Origin: an uncultured Bacilli bacterium
Lineage (GTDB): Bacteria; Bacillota_I; Bacilli_A; RF39; UBA660
Direction of reading: 5' to 3'
DNA: 25,933 nt
Assembly: GCA_934183185.1 (NCBI GenBank)
Contig: CAKPSO010000021.1
Span: forward strand, 1-25,933
This document shows, piece after piece, positions 15,522 to 24,282 of the stretch. Within the stretch, counting starts at the first letter, position 1, and each line of letters opens with the position of its first letter. The notes below the pieces were generated by a model that made no database searches, was not told the DNA's origin, and saw only the letters and a list, made by a program, of their open reading frames with translations. Both the position numbers and the translations under genes were made by a program.

Positions 15522-17290
15522 CTTAATACACCTTTAGACTTGTTCTTTTGCTTAGACTCTTCTTTATATTCCTCTTTGGCCATATCTTCCAATTTTGCAA
15601 AATCTATTTTGTCAGCTTGATTTCTTGGAAGACTATCAATAATACTAATAGATTGTGGTATTTCAAATTTCTTTAATTGAATTCCCTCACCGGTTTGTTT
15701 ATCCTTGATTTCTGTAGAGCATAACATTTTTATATATTCTATCACATCATCTGTAACTGTAATTCCATCTTTTAAAATAACGTATGCTTTGCTTTCATAT
15801 AAGAGTTCATCATTTGGTTTAGGTACAACAGCACAAGAATCAACTATATCTATATTATTAATGAATCTTTGAATATGCTCACAATAAACTTTGTTTAAGT
15901 CTGATCTTATATAAAATCTTGAGGCCCTACCGGTTAAAGTAAAATAGCCTTCACTATCTAAAATACCTATAGTACCAGTTTTTAAATATTCTTTACCATT
16001 ATATTCAAATTTGGTATCTTTAGTTAATTCTGGGTTATTATAATATCCTTTGAATACATGTTTGCCAGAAATACATAGCATGCCTTCTTCACCATATTTC
16101 TTTTCTTTTAAAGTATCAGGATCTACTATAATAGCATCAGTTCCTACTAAAACTCTGCCAACTGTCTCAGGTCTAACGCTTGAGCCAACAGCAATGGTAC
16201 TTGCTCCACTTGATTCTGCATTACCAGAACCATTATATATTTCTACTTTTGCATTATGCTCTTTAAAGAATTTTTTCCCACTTATTGCCTGTTCAGGGCT
16301 TAAAAAATCTCCACCTGATATAAATGAGTGTATTGATGACAAGTCTTGTTCTTCTTTGATATTTCTCTTAATTAATTCTAATAAAGCTGGACTTCCGAAT
16401 ACGTAATTAGGGTTTTTAGATAAGAAATATGAAATATTATCTTTGGTTAAGTTAGGCGCTAGAATAGCTTCTCTTCCACATAGTAGTGACATTAAAGCCG
16501 ATGTTGCAAATCCATATGGATAAGCAAATGGGACACATACTAAGCATTTTTCACCTATTTGTGATTTTACATTTCCAGTATTTTTCATATATATTCCTGA
16601 TGCTAAGATATTTTCGTTAGTTAGAACAACTGATTTTGGTGTACCAGTTGATCCGCTGGTGAATAGTATCAATGCATCTTGTTTACCACTTTGAATAGGA
16701 TTTATAAAGCCTTTATAATAATCTGCAATTAGTTTTAAATCATTAAATGATATATAATCGTTGTAACCAATATCATTTGTTTTTATTTCATTAAATCTTT
16801 TAACATTTAAATGTTCAGGTTTTAATGTAATAATTTGTCTTACTTTGGTATCTTTTTTTATATTAGAATTGTATTCTAAGTTTTTATCATAATTTATAAA
16901 TAATGGCGATTCAAATTCATTTAAGTAATATTTTATTTCTTCTGTTGAACATCCTGGGTTTAGAAAGGTAGTTAATGCTCCAACCCTATTTGCAGCAAGA
17001 AAAACTGCTACTGCCTGAAAAAAGTTTGGCATAGCCGAAGTAATAATATCTCCTTTTCTTATTCCCAATTCTTTAAATGATCTAGCTAATACTTTCGCTG
17101 TATCTAATAATTCTTGATATGTTGCCCTTAAATCTAAGCAATCAATAGCTATAGCATCCCTATAAAATGAACTTATCAAAGCTATTGTATTTACAATACT
17201 CATATCCGGTATTATTGGATTGTTTTTAAGTAATCCATTTCCTTGTTTATGAGTTTCATCTATGCTTGGGTATCCTGTATTCTTTTTCAT
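15518..17290 (-). CDS. Divergent adenylate-forming (acyl/aryl-AMP) ligase
   Basis: 590-aa member of the ANL superfamily that activates a carboxylate as acyl-AMP, for transfer to CoA or another acceptor. The core is A3 LFTSGSTGTPKS (209-220), A5-like GSGNAES (354-360) with Glu359 but lacking the usual Tyr and Thr, A7 YLKTGTIGILD (435-445), GR (454-455) and the A10 lysine K561 in QADKIDFAKL. In A7 the nearly invariant Asp of TGD is Thr440. A Lys-rich tail of about 20 residues ends the protein. Resemblance is to long-chain acyl-CoA ligases, but the substrate is unknown and no carrier protein gene is near. ATG 17290 has GGAGGAT. It overlaps the hybrid kinase by 4 nt, suggesting one functional unit. 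Confidence 0.85.
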   Translation of the reverse strand: MKKNTGYPSIDETHKQGNGLLKNNPIIPDMSIVNTIALISSFYRDAIAIDCLDLRATYQELLDTAKVLARSFKELGIRKGDIITSAMPNFFQAVAVFLAANRVGALTTFLNPGCSTEEIKYYLNEFESPLFINYDKNLEYNSNIKKDTKVRQIITLKPEHLNVKRFNEIKTNDIGYNDYISFNDLKLIADYYKGFINPIQSGKQDALILFTSGSTGTPKSVVLTNENILASGIYMKNTGNVKSQIGEKCLVCVPFAYPYGFATSALMSLLCGREAILAPNLTKDNISYFLSKNPNYVFGSPALLELIKRNIKEEQDLSSIHSFISGGDFLSPEQAISGKKFFKEHNAKVEIYNGSGNAESSGASTIAVGSSVRPETVGRVLVGTDAIIVDPDTLKEKKYGEEGMLCISGKHVFKGYYNNPELTKDTKFEYNGKEYLKTGTIGILDSEGYFTLTGRASRFYIRSDLNKVYCEHIQRFINNIDIVDSCAVVPKPNDELLYESKAYVILKDGITVTDDVIEYIKMLCSTEIKDKQTGEGIQLKKFEIPQSISIIDSLPRNQADKIDFAKLEDMAKEEYKEESKQKNKSKGVLR

Positions 17291-17352
17291 ATTATATCCT
17301 CCATATATTATTTATTTTTCATAATTAGTAAGTTAGTGTATAGCTACTTATA

Positions 17353-19113
17353 TTAATACCATAGTTTGGTTAAATCAGCATTACTACTTAGTGGTTCAGG
17401 ATTAGGTTTATCAAATTGAATTAATATTGGAACCCTAAATGCTGTACCAAATGCTATACCGCTACCTGATTGTAGGTTTCTTAGTGATTCAATCATTTCA
17501 GCACTAATATTATTAACCATATTGCGTATAAATTCTAAATCTTTAGGGTGTACTGTACGTAATATCAAGAAATTTGAACACTGTGATAGTGATGTTTCTG
17601 ATAATTCAGAAGGCCTTTGAGTAATAAGTCCTAATATAACTCCATACTTTCTTCCTTCCTTAGTTATACGATCAAAAATATTGTATCCTAGTAATTCAAC
17701 ATCTTTATCATCTTGTACATAGCGATGAGCTTCTTCAATGATAATATGAAAAGGTATTTGAGCTCTTTGTTTAGATTCTACACTGTAAGCAAATAAAATT
17801 CTTGAGATGATTTTAACTAGGGCTTTAGCCATACGATCATCAACATGATTAATATTAAAATTAATAATTTGAGCTTTTTTACCATCTTTAGCTGTTATTA
17901 ATTTACGTATATATGTTTCTCTATCCATTAGAGTATCACATTCAAAATATTTAGCATAACTACTATTAACTAGTGAATGAAGACGTACACTTAGGATGTT
18001 GGCATAATCAAATACACGATCACTTTTTAATACTCCCTCACTAATTAAAGCAAAATCTAGAGCTTGTTCTAAATCCTGTAATGTAAAGTATACATCTTCA
18101 GTGATATCTAATACTTCAATATCATCTATAATAAAGTTACTTATAAAGTTTACTACTAATTCAACTTCCTGCATTTTACCTGTTTTATCAGTAAATAGAC
18201 ACTGTTTTAAAGTACGAACATACCCTGGTTCTTTAATTTCACTATTTAGATTTAAATCTTTAGTATTAAAACTAGTTAATACTGCAGTTACTTGATCTCT
18301 AATTTTACCTGAGTCTTGTCCACTAACTAGGATATCAAGTAAAGCACGAGCTATAATATCATTTTTTCTTTTATCTAGGTTAGGATCATTATTACGTAGA
18401 ACTCGTACTAGGCGAAGGGCTTTTTCAATTATTGGTAATTGATTAGCTTCATCTGCTGATAGTAATTGAGCTATATCATCAACTGTTAATAACCATAGTG
18501 GAACCTTTAATAAATCTAGAGAATAATCATCTATATCAGTTGTGTAACAGTGATAACGTAATAATGGATTATAGCTACTAATATTTTCTAATGCTTGAGT
18601 ATATTCACCATAAGCATCAAACATAAAAATATTAGAATTTATTGGGGCAAAACTACTACCACCAAATATATTTTGAATTAGACGAGCTACAGTATAACTT
18701 TTACCACTACCTGTTCCACCTATTATTGAAAAGTGATTACTAAAAAATTTATTTGTATCAACATTTATACGATAATTTTTATAAATAAGTGAGCGTCCAA
18801 AATAGACTTGATTTTTATTACTTATTTGCTGTTCTCCTAGTATTTTAGTTAATTCCTCCATTTTAATCATACGTACAATGCTACCGAATGATGGTTTTCT
18901 TGATGTTCCTGGTAGAAAAGTATCATTTACTAATTCCCCTACTATAGCGATTCTAGCCTGTTTTTCACTTAGTTCTTTTATCTCACCAATAATCTTATTT
19001 TTATCATCCTCGAATACAACATGTAGATTGATTAAATTAGCTTGAGAAGCAATATCAATTAGTAACTGTACGATTACGTATTGATCCTTTATTTCTATAA
19101 TTTTACCTATCAT
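17353..19113 (-). CDS. HerA-like hexameric ATPase (HAS-barrel plus P-loop)
   Basis: 586-aa FtsK/HerA-superfamily ATPase. Residues 1-90 form the HAS barrel (IGKIIEIKDQYVIVQL, ending FGSIVRM). The Walker A motif GGTGSGKS is at about 132-139, Walker B IIIEEAHRY at about 457-465, and the sensor-like TQRPSEL at about 498-504. IFMFDAYGEY (162-171) is typical. In archaea HerA works with the NurA nuclease in end resection; bacterial homologues also occur in anti-phage modules with Sir2 or other effectors. Neither partner is visible here. A GTG at 19122 is in frame, but AGAAGGTG overlaps it and points to ATG 19113. It has a strong own promoter (19140-19168). Confidence 0.9.
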   Translation of the reverse strand: MIGKIIEIKDQYVIVQLLIDIASQANLINLHVVFEDDKNKIIGEIKELSEKQARIAIVGELVNDTFLPGTSRKPSFGSIVRMIKMEELTKILGEQQISNKNQVYFGRSLIYKNYRINVDTNKFFSNHFSIIGGTGSGKSYTVARLIQNIFGGSSFAPINSNIFMFDAYGEYTQALENISSYNPLLRYHCYTTDIDDYSLDLLKVPLWLLTVDDIAQLLSADEANQLPIIEKALRLVRVLRNNDPNLDKRKNDIIARALLDILVSGQDSGKIRDQVTAVLTSFNTKDLNLNSEIKEPGYVRTLKQCLFTDKTGKMQEVELVVNFISNFIIDDIEVLDITEDVYFTLQDLEQALDFALISEGVLKSDRVFDYANILSVRLHSLVNSSYAKYFECDTLMDRETYIRKLITAKDGKKAQIINFNINHVDDRMAKALVKIISRILFAYSVESKQRAQIPFHIIIEEAHRYVQDDKDVELLGYNIFDRITKEGRKYGVILGLITQRPSELSETSLSQCSNFLILRTVHPKDLEFIRNMVNNISAEMIESLRNLQSGSGIAFGTAFRVPILIQFDKPNPEPLSSNADLTKLWY

Positions 19114-19139
19114 TAAATTCACCTTCTTATTCTAGTAAA

Positions 19140-19168
19140 AGTATATCAAAATAGCTATAATAAGACAA
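19140..19168 (-). promoter_or_regulatory. Sigma-A promoter of the HerA gene
   Basis: Minus strand: -35 TTGTCT, 17 bp, -10 TATACT; predicted start about 20 nt upstream of the ATG at 19113. Confidence 0.65.
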
Positions 19169-19178
19169 GATAAAATAA

Positions 19179-20468
19179 CTAATCACTAGTAGTATTATCA
19201 GTAATATCGATAGTTAATTTAATTACTCTTGTGTTACTAGTAATAGTAAAATAATAAGTTCCAGGTTCCGTTAGATAATTATTAGTATATAGATAGTTAT
19301 TACCATTAAGATAATAAGTAATAGTATAAGTATCTAGGCTATTAATTTTAAGTTGAGTATAACCATCTTCTAAGTGTAGTTGTCTACTATTAGTTTTAAT
19401 ATTATTCTGTAGTACTGATACTTCTATTATTTGATTAACTGTTATTGTGGTATTTTCTATATTACCTGCTAAATCTTTTATATTAATATTTTCTATCATA
19501 TTAGTATCATATACTTTACTTAGTACTTTTTTATCAGTACTTAGATTAAAGCCTGGTAATTCTTGGATAGGTTCATTACTTATAATATTTACTAATATTT
19601 GGTTAGTATCAAGTACTTCATAATTAAGTAATATAGTTGGTTTAGTTTTATCTACTGTAACTATATATTCACTATAATTACCAGTAGAATCATAGGATCT
19701 TATATGATATTCTCCATCTTCAGTTAGAGTAAAGTCACTAGTTAAATCAATAGGTATAACATTCAATAGTGAATCTTTTTCTATAGTATTAGTATTATTA
19801 ATGGTTTCATATATAGCTTTATAATATTCAGCATAGGTAACTTTATAATTATCATAAAATGATATTTTTATAGGCTTATTAATAATAGAATTACTACTAA
19901 TAGGTATATATGAAGTAAGATTAGTGGTACTATCATACTCTTCTATGTATCCTTCAATAGTTGGATTAGTAGTATCTACTATATCTATAAATATATCTTT
20001 TTCTGTTATTCTATTATAAATATCTACTACTTTATAATGTACTTTATAGGTACCTAGTTCATTTAGATATAGGTCAGATATTGGTTCAAAGTTATTACTA
20101 TTTTCACTTCTAAAGTAATAAGTAATTTTAACTATATATGGGTAACTAGTATCAGGAATAGGTGGTATAGTAAAATTATTACCCATTTCTATTTGATAGT
20201 AATTAGTAAAATCAAGAACTATTTTATCTGGTATGATGGTGTTTTTGGTACTTAATTTTTTTATTTCATAATCAAAATTAGTAATAATATTATTTCTATC
20301 TTCTGGTAAAATAATATCATTTTCTATATTATTAATTGGATTATTATAATTATCAGATTTAAGATATTCTTTTTTACTGTTACCACGAATAAATAGTAGA
20401 CTACTTATAACTAATATTAGTAATAAAATAAATATAATTACTTTTTTTCTTTCGGTTAAATTAAACAT
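19179..20468 (-). CDS. Membrane-anchored extracellular protein with Ig-like domains
   Basis: 429 aa. A short cytoplasmic N-terminus and one membrane span at about 9-27 without a cleavage or lipobox site make it an N-anchored surface protein. The outside is Asn/Thr/Ile-rich beta structure with tandem Ig-like (DUF5011/HYR-type) modules. One runs from about 85 to 168 (LNELGTYKVHYKVVDIYNRI, ending VDTTNPTI), another ends near 280 (LTEDGEYHIRSYDSTGNYS, then VDKTKPTI), with remaining repeats to the end (LTEPGTYYFTI). No LPxTG, catalytic motif or Cys pair is seen. Likely adhesion or wall interaction, unproven. GGGGGA precedes the ATG; it has its own consensus promoter. Confidence 0.75.
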   Translation of the reverse strand: MFNLTERKKVIIFILLLILVISSLLFIRGNSKKEYLKSDNYNNPINNIENDIILPEDRNNIITNFDYEIKKLSTKNTIIPDKIVLDFTNYYQIEMGNNFTIPPIPDTSYPYIVKITYYFRSENSNNFEPISDLYLNELGTYKVHYKVVDIYNRITEKDIFIDIVDTTNPTIEGYIEEYDSTTNLTSYIPISSNSIINKPIKISFYDNYKVTYAEYYKAIYETINNTNTIEKDSLLNVIPIDLTSDFTLTEDGEYHIRSYDSTGNYSEYIVTVDKTKPTILLNYEVLDTNQILVNIISNEPIQELPGFNLSTDKKVLSKVYDTNMIENINIKDLAGNIENTTITVNQIIEVSVLQNNIKTNSRQLHLEDGYTQLKINSLDTYTITYYLNGNNYLYTNNYLTEPGTYYFTITSNTRVIKLTIDITDNTTSD

Positions 20469-20491
20469 AATATATAAATCCCCCTGATTGT

Positions 20492-20520
20492 ATTGTAGGA
20501 AAAGATAGACCTAATGTCAA
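20492..20520 (-). promoter_or_regulatory. Sigma-A promoter of the Ig-like protein gene
   Basis: Minus strand: consensus -35 TTGACA, 17 bp, -10 TACAAT, located 24-52 nt upstream of the ATG at 20468 and 4 nt after the priA stop codon. Confidence 0.72.
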
Positions 20521-20524
20521 TAAA

Positions 20525-22699
20525 TTATATATGATTAGGATTAAATTCAATATCTATCTTTACTTTACTGTTACTTTTATAATGTTCTAATAATTTTTTT
20601 AGTGTAGACATAAGACATGGTTCTTGCTTATATTTTAATATAATTTGAAAATGATATACATTATTTACTTTGAATACACTAGCTATTGATGGCCCTAATA
20701 ATGTAGTGTTTTTTAAATTATTAGTTAAAAATTCAGCTATTTTAGTACTTTCATTTCTAGCTTCTGTATAATCTTTACTTAGTATTTTTATAACTGTTAA
20801 GTAGTAGTATGGGGGGTATTTTAGTTCTCTTCTAATTTTCATTTCCTGTTCATAAAAGCTAATATAGTTATGAGTTGCAGCTAAGCTAATAGCATAGTGA
20901 TCTTTATTATATGTTTGGAATATTACTTTCCCTTCTTTATCGCCTCTACCACTACGTCCTGCTACTTGACTTAGTAATTGGAACGTATATTCACTGCTTC
21001 TAAAGTCTGGAATATTTAGACTAGTATCAGCATTGATTACTCCTACTAAGGTTACATTACTAAAATCTAAGCCTTTAGCTATCATTTGTGTACCAAGTAA
21101 AATATCATATTCTTGATTTTGAAAAGCTTTTATTATTTTTTGATGGCTACCCTTTTTACTAGTTGTATCAAAATCCATTCTAATAACTCTAGCTGCTGGT
21201 AAGTATTTATTTAGTTCTTCTTCTATTTTCTCTGTACCTATTCCAAGAGTAGATAGAGCTTTACTGCCACAGCTTGGACATATTTCTTTTTTATTAGTTG
21301 CATAGCCACAGTAATGGCATCTTAAAACATTACTACTTTTATGATAAGTTAGAGAGATATCACAGTTAGGGCATTTTTCAGTATAACCACATTCTTTACA
21401 TGATACAAATGAAGAATATCCTCGTCTATTCAATAATAGAATTATCTGCTCCTTATTGTTTATTCTTTCTAACATATTTTTCATAAGTGGACTAGAAAAG
21501 TGCCCTTTACATGTTTTCATTTCTGTATTCATATCAATTAACTCTACTTTAGGAAGAGGTTTTTTATTTACTCTTTCACTTAGTTCTAGTAAATGATAAA
21601 CATTTTTACGTGCTCTAGCATAACTTTCTAGTGTTGGTGTAGCACTACCTAAAATTACAGGAATTTTATTATAATTTGCTCGCCATTTTGCTACTTCGAT
21701 AGCACTATATTTAGGATTATTTTCTTGCTTATAGCTAGTTGTATGTTCTTCGTCTATTATGATAATACCTAGATTTTTTAATGGGGCAAAGATAGCACTT
21801 CTAGCACCAATTACTATTTTTACTTCTCCTCTTGCGATTCTACGCCATTCATCATATTTTTCACCATCGCTTAATTTACTATGTAAGATGGCTATATTAT
21901 CACTAAATCTTTTTTCAAAGCGTAATATCATTTGTTGTGTTAAAGATATTTCTGGTACTAATACAATGCTTTCTTTTCCCTCTTTTAATTTTTCTTCTAT
22001 TAATTCCATATATACTTCTGTTTTACCACTACCAGTAACCCCATGAAGTAAAAATACTTCACTTTGTTTAGAAGATGATAACACTTCAGTTACTACTTTC
22101 TGTTGCATAGGAGTTAATTTCTTTTTATCTTCTTGATTTTTTTCATGCTTAAGTCGGTAATTTTCTTCCTGTATTTCGATAATTATATTCTTACGTAGTA
22201 GAGTTTTAACACTACTAGATGATATCTTGTTTAGAGTAGTTTTTAACACTTTAGTATTATCTTTTAAAAAGTTAATTATCTCCATTTGGGAAGAATTCAT
22301 TTTATCTTTAATATTAACATTATTATTAAGGCAAATATAACTATCTATTTTTTTATTAATATTCACTTTACTTTTTGCTTTTAAGGCTTTAGGAAGCATA
22401 ACTTGATATGAACTAATTAGAGTGGACAAAGTAGAATCACTAATATATTTACCTAGTGCTAGTAATTCTTCATTTAATATAGCTTCTTCATCTACTACTG
22501 AAATAATTTCTTTTAAATCATTGTCTACTTCAGATTTATCTTTTACTTTTAATATAAATCCCTCTAATTTTTGGTATCCAAATGGCACTAATACTCTTTT
22601 ACCTATTTCAATATCTTTTTCTAATATTTTTGGTACTTTGTAGTCAAAGGTTTTATCAATATTACGACTTGATAATTCTACTAAAACTTCAATAATCAT
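20525..22699 (-). CDS. priA: Primosomal helicase PriA (N')
   Basis: Replication-restart helicase that recognises stalled forks and reloads the replisome. 724 aa: N-terminal 3' DNA-binding domain (VLVELSSRNIDKTFDYKVP), winged-helix region, then a superfamily 2 helicase with Walker A GVTGSGKT (220-227), DEEH (316-319), GSATPTLES and the GTQMIAKGLDF region. Eight Cys at 434, 437, 443, 446, 461, 464, 474 and 477 form the two zinc sites. The C-terminal domain ends ...DIEFNPNHI. The start is supported by an excellent AGGAGG; the ATG overlaps the TGA of the upstream small ORF (ATGA). A terminator follows rseP further upstream, so priA expression needs readthrough or an unseen promoter inside the small ORF. 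Confidence 0.97.
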   Translation of the reverse strand: MIIEVLVELSSRNIDKTFDYKVPKILEKDIEIGKRVLVPFGYQKLEGFILKVKDKSEVDNDLKEIISVVDEEAILNEELLALGKYISDSTLSTLISSYQVMLPKALKAKSKVNINKKIDSYICLNNNVNIKDKMNSSQMEIINFLKDNTKVLKTTLNKISSSSVKTLLRKNIIIEIQEENYRLKHEKNQEDKKKLTPMQQKVVTEVLSSSKQSEVFLLHGVTGSGKTEVYMELIEEKLKEGKESIVLVPEISLTQQMILRFEKRFSDNIAILHSKLSDGEKYDEWRRIARGEVKIVIGARSAIFAPLKNLGIIIIDEEHTTSYKQENNPKYSAIEVAKWRANYNKIPVILGSATPTLESYARARKNVYHLLELSERVNKKPLPKVELIDMNTEMKTCKGHFSSPLMKNMLERINNKEQIILLLNRRGYSSFVSCKECGYTEKCPNCDISLTYHKSSNVLRCHYCGYATNKKEICPSCGSKALSTLGIGTEKIEEELNKYLPAARVIRMDFDTTSKKGSHQKIIKAFQNQEYDILLGTQMIAKGLDFSNVTLVGVINADTSLNIPDFRSSEYTFQLLSQVAGRSGRGDKEGKVIFQTYNKDHYAISLAATHNYISFYEQEMKIRRELKYPPYYYLTVIKILSKDYTEARNESTKIAEFLTNNLKNTTLLGPSIASVFKVNNVYHFQIILKYKQEPCLMSTLKKLLEHYKSNSKVKIDIEFNPNHI

Positions 22700-23187
22700 A
22701 TGCTTCTCCTCCTTTTAATTATAGCATGTTTTTTATAAACTTTTCTATTAAAATAAATTGTAGCTAGTATAGAAAAATTTTTATATTTAAGGTTATTATT
22801 TCTAATATTTGGATTCCAAATATAGTAAGTATAGGTTGGATATTTTTTTATGGTTAATAATTCACTATTTTTTTGATAAATAGTTATATAGATATAGTAG
22901 TTATTAGAATAGTTTTTGGGTATTATTTTTTTGCTACTAAATACTATTACTAGTTTAGTGTTATCTAAAAATTTAAATTTAACTATTAGTTTATCTTTAC
23001 TTAGCTTATAATTTTTAAAATACTTGTCTATGTGATTAATAGGTATATCAAAGAATAGATGTATCCAATGTTTTATTTCCGTTTTCGTTATTTTTTCTCT
23101 CATGGCAATAAATTCTAACAGATTATTTGAAAAGACGCAAAGGTAAGATTTTCCATTTTTATATAAAAAATAGGTACCAATTTTCAT
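22696..23187 (-). CDS. Hypothetical small ORF upstream of priA, start uncertain
   Basis: 163 aa, not recognised. Soluble-looking, extremely rich in Lys, Ile, Tyr and Asn, with pI clearly basic and a KRRRSI end that is encoded by the priA ribosome binding site. The segment MREKITKTEIKHWIHLFFDI is the most protein-like part; the rest alternates hydrophobic and Tyr residues like beta structure. The ATG at 23187 lies in the loop of a terminator hairpin (23163-23205) and has only a distant AAAAAGG, so initiation there is doubtful; an internal Met at residue 29 has no good SD either. The 4-nt overlap with priA supports a real coupled gene, but a long untranslated leader or decayed gene is a serious alternative. 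Confidence 0.45.
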   Translation of the reverse strand: MKIGTYFLYKNGKSYLCVFSNNLLEFIAMREKITKTEIKHWIHLFFDIPINHIDKYFKNYKLSKDKLIVKFKFLDNTKLVIVFSSKKIIPKNYSNNYYIYITIYQKNSELLTIKKYPTYTYYIWNPNIRNNNLKYKNFSILATIYFNRKVYKKHAIIKRRRSI

Positions 23188-23205
23188 TTTTCTTGGTACC
23201 TTTTT
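23163..23205 (-). terminator. Intrinsic terminator after rseP
   Basis: Minus strand AGGTACCAA pairs perfectly with TTGGTACCT (9 bp, 12-nt loop), then ATTTTTTATAT. A-rich sequence on the other side also gives a U-tract on the plus strand. The loop contains the ATG of the 163-aa ORF. Confidence 0.75.
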
Positions 23206-23221
23206 AAATTTCTACTATCAA

Positions 23222-24274
23222 TTAGATAAGTATTTTGAATAATTTTAAAATATCATTAAAAGTTACATATACCATTAGTAACATTAGTAATATGAATCCA
23301 ACTGTATGAACTAAGCCCTCTGTTTCTGGTTTAACTGGACTACCTTTAATTTTTTCTATTATTAAGAATAAAATTCTTCCTCCATCAAAGGCAGGTAATG
23401 GTAGTAAGTTAATGAAACCTACATTTATGCTTAGTAGAGCTACTAAATAAAGAATATTTTCAAAGCCTGCTTGGCGCTGTTCTCCTACAATATTATATAT
23501 GCCTACAGGCCCTGATAACTGTTTTACTGATAGGCCTCCAGTAAACAATCCTTTTATAGTTATAAACATCTGTCTAAATAGGGAATCTGTTTTAACAAAA
23601 GCATATTTAATAGCTGGGGTGATACCATGTTCAACTTTACCTGATACAGTTACTCCAATTCTATATATTTTATTTCCATCTACCTCTTCCTGTTTGGGAG
23701 TTACTTTAAAGTTATATTCTTTATTATCACGTTCTACGGTAAATGTAATAGGTTTGGTTTTATCTTCTACTTGAAGATATATTAAAATATCATCTGATGT
23801 TTTTATTTTATGATTATTAATTTTCTTTACATAGTCTCCATCCTGTAACCCAGCAGTATAAGCAGGATTATCTACAGCAACTTTACTTATGATTGGTTTG
23901 GTAGATGTTGAACCCCATATAACTCCAATTAAGAATAAAATAATAATAGCTCCAATAAAGTTAAACCCTGCTCCAAAGAACATAACTAGAAATCTTTGCC
24001 AGACTGGTTTAGCAAATAACTTTCGATCTCTTGGAACTTCCTTGTCTTCGTCACCCTCTTCACCTGCTAGGGAACAAAAGCCACCAATAGGAATAGCTCT
24101 AATGGAATAAACTGTTTCCCCTTTTTTTGATTTCTTACTAAATAGTTTAGGGCCCATACCTATAGAAAATTCATAAACATAAATATTAAATAATTTAGCA
24201 AATAAGAAGTGTCCTGATTCATGAATTAAAACAATAAAGCCTAAAATAATAATAAAATAAATTAAATTTAACAT
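23222..24274 (-). CDS. rseP: RseP/RasP-type site-2 intramembrane metalloprotease
   Basis: 350-aa membrane zinc protease that cleaves anti-sigma factors and signal-peptide remnants within the membrane. The active-site HESGH motif (18-22) is in the first span, the second zinc-ligand motif NLLPLPAFDGGR (289-300) supplies D297, and a single PDZ domain lies at about 128-195 (VDNPAYTAGLQDGDYVKKIN). Four membrane spans (about 3-22, 95-120, 272-292, 325-345). The IRAIPIGGFCSLAGE loop is characteristic. ATG 24274 follows GGAGG. The gene starts 8 nt after cdsA, a conserved cdsA-rseP order; dxr, often between them, is absent. Confidence 0.96.
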   Translation of the reverse strand: MLNLIYFIIILGFIVLIHESGHFLFAKLFNIYVYEFSIGMGPKLFSKKSKKGETVYSIRAIPIGGFCSLAGEEGDEDKEVPRDRKLFAKPVWQRFLVMFFGAGFNFIGAIIILFLIGVIWGSTSTKPIISKVAVDNPAYTAGLQDGDYVKKINNHKIKTSDDILIYLQVEDKTKPITFTVERDNKEYNFKVTPKQEEVDGNKIYRIGVTVSGKVEHGITPAIKYAFVKTDSLFRQMFITIKGLFTGGLSVKQLSGPVGIYNIVGEQRQAGFENILYLVALLSINVGFINLLPLPAFDGGRILFLIIEKIKGSPVKPETEGLVHTVGFILLMLLMVYVTFNDILKLFKILI

Positions 24275-24282
24275 ATTGCCTC

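Noticed and set aside
16050..16406. Plus-strand 118-aa frame opposite the AMP ligase
   Set aside because: Antisense to a gene with recognisable ANL motifs; no ribosome binding site.
17353..20468. HerA plus neighbouring genes as an anti-phage defence module
   Set aside because: The neighbours are a surface Ig-like protein and a ligase; no nuclease, NADase or other effector adjoins HerA, and each gene has its own promoter.
21759..22046. Plus-strand 95-aa frame opposite priA
   Set aside because: Antisense shadow over the helicase motifs of priA.
22718..22726. TGCTATAAT as a promoter of priA
   Set aside because: The predicted start near 22711 falls inside the AGGAGG site (22708-22713), so the transcript would lack a usable ribosome binding site.
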